Below the pieces are notes generated by a model. The model was not told the DNA's origin, made no database searches, and saw nothing but the letters and a program-made list of their open reading frames with translations. Positions 1-5,975 of a stretch of 7,008 bases of DNA are shown here, in pieces (positions within the stretch are counted from its first letter, which is position 1; each line of letters starts with the position of its first letter). The DNA lies in NCBI GenBank assembly GCA_009783605.1, contig WRDE01000104.1, positions 1 through 7,008 on the forward strand, written 5' to 3'. This DNA is from Oscillospiraceae bacterium (lineage in GTDB: Bacteria > Bacillota > Clostridia > Oscillospirales > Acutalibacteraceae). The translations under genes and the position numbers were made by a program.

Positions 1-1
1 G

Positions 2-1168
2 CGGCCGGAAGCCATTGTCTTTTACCGCGCGGCGCTGTCTGACGACCCGGAGGAGAATGCCCGGACCCATATGAATCTGCTGCGGCAGCAGGACGGGCGG
101 TGGAAGTCGGTCTGCGACGTCACCTGGACCACCACCGATATCGATTTTGTGGATTTCGGCGATATCAGCGGCGGCGGATCACTGTCCATCTTTGTGGTCT
201 GGCGGACATTGGCGTCGGAATACGGGTATTTGGTGGTATATACATTGGAAGAGGAGGATGGCCAGTACCAGCTGGCCGAAAATCAAAAAGGCGACTGTAC
301 CGCGCTGGCGGTCGGCCGGATATCCAATCCTGACCGGGACGATTATATCCAGTTTATCATCAATCTGGGCGGCGGCGCCGACGCCATCCTCTGGCGGCAG
401 GATAATAACGCCGAATTGATCGGCAAGATCACGATGGAATTGGATCCCGGGATCATGCAGTTCCGCAATATGCAAAAGCTCCCGCTGGCCAACCGGTTAG
501 AGGGGATTTACGTCGATTGTCTCCATGCCGACGCCACCACCACGCTGCTGCTCTATTGGTCGGATAACGGTCTGCGTTCGCCCTTTTACAATCCGGTTAA
601 CCGGGACAGCGAGATAGATACCCGCCGGGAGCCGCCGATTCCGACTTGGGATATCGACGGCGACGGCCGGTTGGAATGGCCGGTCTGTACCCTGCTGCCC
701 GGCTATGACGATCCCGATGACCCCGATAACCAGACAGCCAACCCCGCCGAAACCTGGCGTTGGGGCACCCGGTTCTACCGGTATGATTTCAACACCAAAT
801 TGCCGGTCCGCACACTCTCCTGTGTCTATAACGCGGCGGACGGCTATTATTTGGAACTGCCGGATGAATGGTTAGACGGCATTATGACGGTATATAATGA
901 ACGGCAGCGGCGGTTGACGCTGCGGATATGGGAAACCGACGGGGAAGAAGACGAAAAAGGAGAAAAAGCCGGCCGGATGGGCCGGGAAATCCTCTCGGTC
1001 GAAGCGCGGCAGCCGGGGACCGAACCGACCCGGACCGACAGCCGGACGGAGCAGGAAATGCAGCTGCTGATACGCGGCGATTCCTATGACTATTACGGCA
1101 AATGCAGCACAAGCGGGGAATATAGCCTGACGATGGATAAACTGAAACGGATAATTAAGCTGCTGTAA
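2..1168 (+). CDS. Probable exported protein with FG-GAP-like segments, 5' truncated
   Basis: The reading frame is already open at the left edge and runs 388 codons to a TAA stop, so the gene starts upstream. The ATG at base 71 is probably internal: the 23 codons before it read as plausible protein, and the nearest GGAG is about 15 bases away. No family is recognised with certainty. Numbered from the Met at base 71, residues 27-44 (DFGDIS followed by a hydrophobic strand ending VVW) resemble an FG-GAP/VCBS blade. Residues 192-204 (WDIDGDGRLEWPV) have the Asp-rich calcium-loop pattern of such repeats. The protein is rich in Asp, Trp and Tyr, has an acidic stretch (DDPDDPDN, 213-220) and a charged tail region (290-300), and shows no membrane segment in the visible part. 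A surface lipoprotein or secreted beta-propeller-like protein is inferred; the signal peptide would lie off-window. It precedes a two-component pair by 83 bp on the same strand, so it may be an accessory or sensory partner. Confidence 0.7.
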   Translation, partial: RPEAIVFYRAALSDDPEENARTHMNLLRQQDGRWKSVCDVTWTTTDIDFVDFGDISGGGSLSIFVVWRTLASEYGYLVVYTLEEEDGQYQLAENQKGDCTALAVGRISNPDRDDYIQFIINLGGGADAILWRQDNNAELIGKITMELDPGIMQFRNMQKLPLANRLEGIYVDCLHADATTTLLLYWSDNGLRSPFYNPVNRDSEIDTRREPPIPTWDIDGDGRLEWPVCTLLPGYDDPDDPDNQTANPAETWRWGTRFYRYDFNTKLPVRTLSCVYNAADGYYLELPDEWLDGIMTVYNERQRRLTLRIWETDGEEDEKGEKAGRMGREILSVEARQPGTEPTRTDSRTEQEMQLLIRGDSYDYYGKCSTSGEYSLTMDKLKRIIKLL

Positions 1169-1173
1169 TGTCC

Positions 1174-1231
1174 AGTGATTAGTGATTAGTGGATAGAACA
1201 TCTAATCACTATACACTAATCACTAATCACT
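1174..1231. repeat. Heptamer inverted repeat (AGTGATT units), 58 bp
   Basis: The left arm is AGTGATT twice plus AGTGGAT (1174-1194). The right arm holds four units reading AATCACT, ATACACT, AATCACT, AATCACT (1204-1231). Bases 1174-1196 pair with 1209-1231 with one mismatch, around a 12-base loop. The element begins 5 bases after the TAA of the upstream gene and fills most of the gap before the response regulator. No T-tract follows, so it is not a standard terminator. It could act as an RNA hairpin between cotranscribed genes, or be an inert repeat. The function is unknown. Confidence 0.9.
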
Positions 1232-1251
1232 AAGACAGGATGTGAAAATCA

Positions 1252-1962
1252 ATGAAACGTGTTTTAATTTGTGAGGACGAGGAGTCGATCCGCGATTTTG
1301 TGGTGATCAACCTGAACCGGGCCGGGTTTGAGACGCTGGAGGTGGCTTCCGGCGAGGAGGCGCTGGCGGTTGTCGTGACCCGGAAGGTGGATGTGGCGTT
1401 ATTGGACGTGATGCTGCCCGGCATGGACGGATTTGAAGTGTGCCGGCGGCTGCGGGAGACGGATCAGGAGATGGGTATCATCATGCTGACCGCCCGGACC
1501 CAGGAGGCCGAGAAGGTCAACGGGCTGATGATGGGGGCCGACGATTATGTGACCAAACCCTTCAGCCCCTCCGAATTGGTGGCCCGGGTGGACGCCCTCT
1601 ATCGGCGGGTAGAGGCGATGCGGCGGAACGGTGAACGCGAAAACGCTGCTTCCGCGCTGCTCGAGGAGATGGCCAGCGGACCGTTTACGCTGGATCTGCG
1701 CCGCCGTGTTTTGAAAAGGGACGATAAAATTTTTGAGCTGACCCAGATGGAATTCCAAATATTGGAATACTTTTTTTCCAATCCCGGAAAAATCCTCTCC
1801 CGGACAAGCATCCTGCACCGTGTCTGGGGTGAATCGTATTACGGCGAAGAAAAGATCGTCGACGTCAACATACGCCGCCTGCGGATGAAAATCGAAGAAA
1901 ACCCCTCCGAACCCCGGCATCTGATGACAGTATGGGGGGCGGGGTATAAATGGAATGCGTAA
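1252..1962 (+). CDS. OmpR/PhoB-family response regulator
   Basis: A 236-residue cytoplasmic transcription factor, the normal length for the family. Residues 1-117 are a receiver domain: acidic pocket E8/D9, phospho-acceptor D52 in ALLDVMLPGMDG, switch T80 (MLTAR) and K102 (TKPF). A linker (118-142) leads to a winged-helix DNA-binding domain (143-235) with the usual ELTQMEFQILEYF, VWGE, VDVNIRRLRMKIE and VWGAGYKW motifs. The start is supported by AGGATG at 1237-1242, nine bases before the ATG. The histidine kinase follows on the same strand, so phosphotransfer from that kinase to D52 is the likely input. The target genes cannot be read from the sequence. The last codons (N235, A236, stop) lie inside an AATGCTG-type heptamer repeat, so the extreme C-terminus appears to be supplied by the repeat. 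Sequence alone does not distinguish PhoP, WalR, ResD or other subfamilies. Confidence 0.96.
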   Translation: MKRVLICEDEESIRDFVVINLNRAGFETLEVASGEEALAVVVTRKVDVALLDVMLPGMDGFEVCRRLRETDQEMGIIMLTARTQEAEKVNGLMMGADDYVTKPFSPSELVARVDALYRRVEAMRRNGERENAASALLEEMASGPFTLDLRRRVLKRDDKIFELTQMEFQILEYFFSNPGKILSRTSILHRVWGESYYGEEKIVDVNIRRLRMKIEENPSEPRHLMTVWGAGYKWNA

Positions 1963-2029
1963 TGCTGAATGCTTAATGCTGAATTATGGCGGCCTTTAAT
2001 TAAGCATTCAGCACTTAGCATTCAGCATT
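1954..2029. repeat. Heptamer inverted repeat (AATGCTG units), 76 bp, overlapping the regulator stop
   Basis: The left arm (1954-1986) has units AATGCGT, AATGCTG, AATGCTT, AATGCTG and then AATTA. The right arm (1997-2029) is its reverse complement with about six mismatches in 33 positions. The loop is TGGCGGCCTT (1987-1996). The first unit encodes the end of the response regulator, whose TAA is 1960-1962. The repeat contains ATGs at 1962 (a four-codon ORF, overlapping the stop) and at 1969 (in frame with the kinase). No T-tract follows. The unit sequence differs from the repeat at 1174-1231, but the unit length and fold-back layout are the same. Confidence 0.9.
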
Positions 2030-2046
2030 GGAAAGCGGTTTTGCTG

Positions 2047-3510
2047 ATGAAGCGTAAAAAAAATAAATTAATCAATCTGCCCACGGTGCGGCGCGGCGGG
2101 ATTACCAAACGCTGGATGATCAATGGGCTGGGGTTGATTTTCGCTATTCTGGTGGTATTTGAGGTCATTTTTATCGTGGCCATCCGGTTTTATTCCTATG
2201 AGAGTGTCCGCAACTATCTGTATTCCCGCGCCAACGCTCAGACATTATTGATCGAACGCGGTTTGGCCGGCGCCGGGTTTGATTTTGAGAGCGGTATCAA
2301 GGAATTGGTGGAAAATTTCACCGAAAAGGAACGGCTGGAGCTCCAGGCGATCGGCGGCGACGGGTATATCGCGTACAGCTCCTCCGGATTCACCCCCTTC
2401 GGCTCCGATACCAAGCCGCCGGATTATATCAGCGCGCTGTCTAACCCGGAGGACATGGGGATATGGCGCGGTTCCGGTTCCAACGGCGAACCGGTGATGG
2501 CGCTGAGTATGCTGATCACCGACAGCCACAACCGCACTGTCGGAGCCGTCCGGTATGTGGTTTCTCTGACACTGGTCAACCAGCAGATCATGGTGCTGCT
2601 GTTGATCATGCTGTTGGTCGGCGTGCTGATCATGTTTTTTGTGGTGCTGTCCAGCTCCTATTTCGTCAGCTCGATTGTCAACCCGGTGACTGAGATCGGG
2701 CGGACCGCCCGTAAAATCGCGCTGGGGGACTACAATTCCCGGATTGAGAAGGAATATGACGACGAGATCGGCGAACTGAGCGATACCATCAACTATATGG
2801 CCGCCGAGATCTCGGCCGCCGAACGGATGAAGAATGATTTTATCTCGTCGGTCTCCCATGAGCTGCGGACGCCGCTGACCGCTATACGCGGCTGGAGCGA
2901 AACGCTGCGCTCCAGCGGGATCGAGGATCCGGAGCTGATGGAAAAAGGGCTGGCGGTCATCACCAATGAATCCACCCGGCTCTCGGGTATCGTGGAGGAG
3001 CTGTTGGATTTTTCCCGTATGCAGAGCGACCGGATGACGATGAAGTTTGAGCGGGCCGACCTGACCGCCGAGCTGGAGGAGGCGGTGGTGCTCTACCGCG
3101 AGCGGGCCGCCCGGGAGGGTATCGCGCTGCTCTATACCGAACCGGACGATCCGGCCGCCGAGCTGCCCGCCGTCTACGGCGACGGCGCCCGGCTGCGGCA
3201 GGTGTTCATCAATGTGATCGACAACGCGGTGAAATATTCAAGCGAGGGCGGACAGGTCCGGGTGACAGCGGTCCGGCAGGGCGACGCCATCCGGGTGACC
3301 GTCGCCGACAGCGGGATGGGTATCTCCAAAGCCGATCTGCCGAAGGTAAAGGTGAAATTCTTCAAAGGCAACCCGTCCCGCCCCGGTTCGGGTATCGGAT
3401 TGGCGCTGGCCGACGAAATTGTCCGCCGGCACCAGGGAAGCATGGAGATCGACAGCGTGCTGGGGCAGGGGACCACGGTGACAATTATATTGCCTGCGGC
3501 AATAACCTAA
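2047..3510 (+). CDS. Membrane sensor histidine kinase (HAMP, HisKA, HATPase)
   Basis: A 487-residue transmembrane kinase, the likely partner of the preceding response regulator. A basic N-terminus is followed by membrane segment 1 (about 28-47), an extracytoplasmic domain of about 130 residues (48-180), and membrane segment 2 (about 181-201). Next come a HAMP linker (about 202-257, with P213 and DEIGELSDTIN), a dimerisation/phospho-acceptor helix with SHELRTPLTAIRGW (H271), and the ATP-binding domain: N box NVIDNAVKYS (N389, N393), G1 DSGMG (421-425), G2 GSGIGLA (447-453). The ATP-lid reads LPKVKVKFFKGNPSRPGSGIG instead of the commoner IFERFYR form; I recall similar lids in clostridial kinases. 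The start at 2047 places a Lys/Arg-rich tail before the first membrane segment. The upstream ATG at 1969 would add 26 residues translated from the heptamer repeat. The SD before 2047 is weak (GGAAAG at 2030-2035), so the start is the least certain part. The signal sensed is unknown. Confidence 0.94.
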   Translation: MKRKKNKLINLPTVRRGGITKRWMINGLGLIFAILVVFEVIFIVAIRFYSYESVRNYLYSRANAQTLLIERGLAGAGFDFESGIKELVENFTEKERLELQAIGGDGYIAYSSSGFTPFGSDTKPPDYISALSNPEDMGIWRGSGSNGEPVMALSMLITDSHNRTVGAVRYVVSLTLVNQQIMVLLLIMLLVGVLIMFFVVLSSSYFVSSIVNPVTEIGRTARKIALGDYNSRIEKEYDDEIGELSDTINYMAAEISAAERMKNDFISSVSHELRTPLTAIRGWSETLRSSGIEDPELMEKGLAVITNESTRLSGIVEELLDFSRMQSDRMTMKFERADLTAELEEAVVLYRERAAREGIALLYTEPDDPAAELPAVYGDGARLRQVFINVIDNAVKYSSEGGQVRVTAVRQGDAIRVTVADSGMGISKADLPKVKVKFFKGNPSRPGSGIGLALADEIVRRHQGSMEIDSVLGQGTTVTIILPAAIT

Positions 3511-3513
3511 CCG

Positions 3514-3568
3514 CACAAACGCCTGACAGGTGTAATACGCTGCATATAGTAATTACCGGGCGTTTGTG
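3514..3568. repeat. 10-bp inverted repeat bracketing a promoter-like sequence
   Basis: CACAAACGCC (3514-3523) and GGCGTTTGTG (3559-3568) are exact reverse complements with 35 bases between them. Inside lies a weaker inner pair, GTAAT (3532-3536) and ATTAC (3552-3556). The repeat starts three bases after the kinase stop. Without a T-tract it is not a typical terminator. It may be a decayed mobile repeat, an mRNA 3' structure, or an operator-like arrangement. Confidence 0.75.
3523..3550 (+). promoter_or_regulatory. Candidate sigma-A promoter for the DUF1385 (and possibly aro) unit
   Basis: CTGACA (3523-3528, five of six matches to TTGACA) and TATAGT (3545-3550, five of six to TATAAT) are 16 bases apart. 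Transcription would start near 3557, giving an untranslated leader of about 80 bases before the ATG at 3639. This is the longest gap in the window, between genes of unrelated function, which suits a transcription boundary. It rests on a consensus match only. Confidence 0.4.
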
Positions 3569-3638
3569 GTGCGCCGCCGCATATAAGTGGGGGATGCCGC
3601 GTTTATGACAAAATCAATATGGGAAGGAATAAAAAAAC

Positions 3639-4829
3639 ATGCAAAACAATCAACCTAAAAAAACCTCCATCGGGGGGCAGGCGCTAATCGAGGGGATCAT
3701 GATGCGGGGGCCGGAGACCACCGCGATGGCGGTACGGCACACCAATGGGGAGATCCGCAGCGAAAGCTGGCCGACCCAGGGGCTGAAAAAACCGCGTCTG
3801 CTGAAGCTGCCGTTTTTACGGGGTCTTTTCAACATGATCGACTCGATGCGGTTCGGGTACAAATGCCTGATGAAATCGGTGGAACTGAGCGGCTTCGCCG
3901 AGCTGGAAGAGCAAGAAAAACAGAAAAAAAAGGACAAAAAAGCCGGATCCGACCTGGCGGAAGATATGCCGGCGGATGAAACGGTTATGGAGGCTGTGCA
4001 GGAGAACATCGTATATGAAGAACAAGCTGTTAAAACCGATGAAGAATCAACGGGGCCGGCCGCTGACCAACCGGAAAGGGAGCAAACCGAACCAGAAAAA
4101 ACCATAGAGGAAGATAAAAATATCGAATTATCTGCGGATAGCGAACAGGCGAAGTCGCGGTCCGCAGACCGCACGAGCCCCGATTCTCCCTGGTGGATGA
4201 CGCTTCTAATGGCTTTCAGCATGTTATTGGGCGTGGGGCTGGCGGTGGCGCTGTTCATGTGGCTGCCGGCGCAGCTGTACGCATGGCTTAAAAACGCCGC
4301 GCCGGTATTGGAGGAGACGCGGTTTTTCTGGGCCCGGGGTGTTTTTGAAGGGGTTATCCGGATGGTACTGTTTGTCGGGTATGTCAGCCTGGTGTCGCTG
4401 ATGAAGGACATCAAGCGGGTGTTCATGTACCACGGCGCCGAGCATAAAACCATCTTCTGCTATGAGGCCGGGCTGCCGCTGACGGTGGAGAATATCCGCG
4501 AACAGAGCCGGTTCCACCCCCGGTGCGGCACATCTTTTCTCGTGCTGGTACTGTTGATCGGCATCTTCATCTCGATGCTGATCCAGGTGGACAACGTCGC
4601 GCTGCGGGTGGCCATCAAGCTGCTGACGCTGCCGCTGGTGGTCGGTATCGGCTATGAGCTGATCAAGCTGGCCGGCCGCAAGGACAACGCCTTCACCCGG
4701 ACCATCAGCAAGCCCGGCATGTGGGTCCAGCGGATCACCACCAAAGAACCGGACGACGCGATGTTAGAGGTGGCGATCGCCGCGATGCAGCCGGTGATCC
4801 CGGCGGATCCGGACGCGGACCGGTGGTGA
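3639..4829 (+). CDS. DUF1385 (YqhQ-like) integral membrane protein with long charged linker
   Basis: A 396-residue protein of the DUF1385/YqhQ family, whose biochemical role I do not know to be established. The N-terminal signature GGQALIEGIMMRGP (12-25) and the C-terminal blocks YHGAEHKTIFCYE (264-276), RFHPRCGTSF (291-300) and PGMWVQRITTKEP (360-371) are family hallmarks; their His, Glu and Cys residues look suited to metal or catalysis, but that is inference. Hydrophobic segments lie at about 187-209, 236-255, 299-316 and 322-344. Residues 88-182 form a hydrophilic, Glu/Lys/Asp-rich linker, making the protein longer than Bacillus YqhQ (roughly 320 residues, from memory). The linker DNA holds a run of eight A's (3924-3931) and a small palindrome (4157-4172). 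The start is supported by GGAAGGA (3622-3628), ten bases before the ATG. aroB follows after 98 bp of repeat-bearing DNA, so cotranscription is possible but not shown. Confidence 0.93.
   Translation: MQNNQPKKTSIGGQALIEGIMMRGPETTAMAVRHTNGEIRSESWPTQGLKKPRLLKLPFLRGLFNMIDSMRFGYKCLMKSVELSGFAELEEQEKQKKKDKKAGSDLAEDMPADETVMEAVQENIVYEEQAVKTDEESTGPAADQPEREQTEPEKTIEEDKNIELSADSEQAKSRSADRTSPDSPWWMTLLMAFSMLLGVGLAVALFMWLPAQLYAWLKNAAPVLEETRFFWARGVFEGVIRMVLFVGYVSLVSLMKDIKRVFMYHGAEHKTIFCYEAGLPLTVENIREQSRFHPRCGTSFLVLVLLIGIFISMLIQVDNVALRVAIKLLTLPLVVGIGYELIKLAGRKDNAFTRTISKPGMWVQRITTKEPDDAMLEVAIAAMQPVIPADPDADRW
4157..4172. repeat. Small palindrome in the DUF1385 linker coding region
   Basis: GCGGTC (4157-4162) and GACCGC (4167-4172) form a perfect 6-bp stem with a CGCA loop. 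It lies in frame near the end of the variable charged linker, which tolerates insertions. A stem this short can occur by chance in GC-rich DNA. Confidence 0.4.
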
Positions 4830-4856
4830 ATTCACAATTCACGATTCACAATTATT
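4826..4856. repeat. Heptamer direct repeat (ATTCACA units) at the DUF1385 stop codon
   Basis: ATTCACA (4830-4836), ATTCACG (4837-4843) and ATTCACA (4844-4850) are tandem, followed by a partial ATTATTG. The first unit abuts the TGA stop (4827-4829), and the stop lies inside the perfect palindrome GTGAATTCAC (4826-4835). Unlike the two upstream heptamer repeats, it has no matching inverted arm nearby. GCCGCCAT follows at 4857-4864. Its reverse complement, ATGGCGGC, spans the start of the loop of the repeat at 1954-2029. Confidence 0.85.
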
Positions 4857-4870
4857 GCCGCCATCTGTAG

Positions 4871-4892
4871 GGGCGACCGTCCTCGGTCGCCC
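4871..4892. repeat. REP-like hairpin upstream of aroB
   Basis: GGGCGACCG (4871-4879) and CGGTCGCCC (4884-4892) make a perfect 9-bp stem with a TCCT loop. The context TGTAGGGGCGA resembles a scattered intergenic repeat I recall from clostridial genomes; this is from memory only. Neither strand has a T-tract after the stem, so intrinsic termination is unlikely. It sits 24 bases before the aroB SD and could affect mRNA stability. Confidence 0.8.
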
Positions 4893-4916
4893 GCATGTCA
4901 GATCCAATTCATTATT

Positions 4917-4923
4917 AAGGTGA
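4917..4923 (+). promoter_or_regulatory. Shine-Dalgarno site of aroB
   Basis: AAGGTGA is a good SD with four bases between it and the ATG at 4928. It fixes the aroB start and sits just outside the repeat-derived sequence of this gap. Confidence 0.75.
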
Positions 4924-4927
4924 CCAC

Positions 4928-5971
4928 ATGACAAAATTGACCGTGGCGTTATCACCGCCATACGATATCCTCATCCAACCCGGCATCCTGTTCCGCTGCG
5001 GCGAGTACATCCGCGCGGTTTCGGGGGCGGAACGGGTGTTGCTTATCACCGACAGCAACGTGGAACGGCTCTGGCTGAAGCCGGCGCTGGAATCGCTGGA
5101 ATCGTCCGGTTTTATCGTCGCGGTCCATGTATTTTCGGCCGGGGAGGAGCACAAGATCTTTGAGACGGTTTCCGGGATGGTCAACGCCTGCGCGGTTGCG
5201 GGGTTGTCCCGTACCGATTTGGTCGTCGCCCTTGGCGGCGGGGTGACCGGCGATCTGGCCGGGTTCGCCGCCGGCATCTATCTGCGCGGCATTGATTTCG
5301 TGCAGCTGCCGACCTCGCTGCTGGCGATGATCGACTCGTCGGTGGGGGGTAAAACCGGCTGCGACCTGGCCGCCGGCAAGAATCTGGCCGGCTGTTTTCA
5401 CCAACCCCGGCTGGTGCTGATCGATCCCGATACGTTAGATACGCTGCCGGCGCGGTATTACGCCGACGGGCTGGCCGAAGCGGTCAAGCACGGGGTGATC
5501 GCGTCGCCGGAGCTGTTTGCGGCGCTGACAGCCGGGGAGTACAACCGGGAATGGCTGATCGCCCGCAGCGTCGATATCAAGTGCGGCGTCGTGGAACGGG
5601 ACGAGACTGAGCAGGGCGAGCGCAAGCTGCTCAATTTCGGCCACACCCTCGGCCACGCCATCGAGCGGGCGCAGAATTTCCGCGGCCTGTCCCACGGCGA
5701 AGCGGTCGCGGTGGGTATGGTGGCGGTGACCAAAGCGGCGGAGCGGGCCGGGTTGGCCGAGCCGGGACTGGCGGATACCATCGCCGGAACGCTGGCCCGC
5801 TGCGGGCTGCCGGCGGCGTGCGATATACCGGTAAAAGAACTGCTGCCATACTGCCTCGCGGACAAAAAGCGGCGGGGCGGCACGCTGGATCTGGTGATCG
5901 CCGGCCGGATCGGTTCGGCGTTTATCCATCCGGTGCCGGTGGGGGAATTGGAAAAATTTTTTATGGGGTAA
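4928..5971 (+). CDS. aroB: 3-dehydroquinate synthase
   Basis: A cytoplasmic, NAD- and divalent-metal-dependent enzyme that converts DAHP to 3-dehydroquinate in step 2 of the shikimate pathway. At 347 residues it is full length. Visible landmarks are TDSNV (41-45) and SAGEEHK (70-76). The NAD/phosphate-binding region is ALGGGVTGDLAGF (101-113), and LPTSLLAMIDSSVGGKTG (127-144) and KNLAG (151-155) follow. The metal ligands are E184 (GLAEAVKHG), H239 (NFGHTLGH) and H256 (LSHGEAVAVGM). A C-terminal ADKKRRGGTLDLVI block completes the fold. All expected catalytic residues are present, so the enzyme should be active. The start is fixed by AAGGTGA at 4917-4923. The stop is followed four bases later by the aroA ATG, a tight operon arrangement. 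The upstream gap is filled by repeats, and no terminator or convincing promoter was found there. Confidence 0.98.
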   Translation: MTKLTVALSPPYDILIQPGILFRCGEYIRAVSGAERVLLITDSNVERLWLKPALESLESSGFIVAVHVFSAGEEHKIFETVSGMVNACAVAGLSRTDLVVALGGGVTGDLAGFAAGIYLRGIDFVQLPTSLLAMIDSSVGGKTGCDLAAGKNLAGCFHQPRLVLIDPDTLDTLPARYYADGLAEAVKHGVIASPELFAALTAGEYNREWLIARSVDIKCGVVERDETEQGERKLLNFGHTLGHAIERAQNFRGLSHGEAVAVGMVAVTKAAERAGLAEPGLADTIAGTLARCGLPAACDIPVKELLPYCLADKKRRGGTLDLVIAGRIGSAFIHPVPVGELEKFFMG

Positions 5972-5975
5972 CGCT

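Noticed and set aside
71..73. ATG at 71 as the true start of the first gene
   Set aside because: The frame stays open to the left edge with protein-like sequence, and no well-placed SD precedes it, so the gene is treated as truncated by the window.
1174..1231. Hairpin repeat as an intrinsic terminator
   Set aside because: The stem is AT-rich and no T-tract follows, so termination is not supported. The same lack of a T-tract applies to the hairpins at 1954-2029, 3514-3568 and 4871-4892.
1969..2046. Kinase start at 1969 giving 26 more residues
   Set aside because: The extra residues are a translation of the heptamer inverted repeat with no SD. 2047 gives a normal basic N-terminus before the first membrane helix. 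It is kept as a finding because use of this start cannot be excluded.
3514..3568. Invertible promoter switch
   Set aside because: The arms are only 10 bp and the interior 35 bp, shorter than known recombinase-inverted promoters, and no recombinase gene is in the window.
3650..4453. Long minus-strand open frame of 267 codons opposite the DUF1385 gene
   Set aside because: It is a Ser-rich antisense shadow of a well-supported gene with no recognisable domain, caused by GC-rich codon use.
1174..4856. CRISPR array from the short repeats
   Set aside because: Units are 7 bp, contiguous and without spacers, and no cas gene is present.
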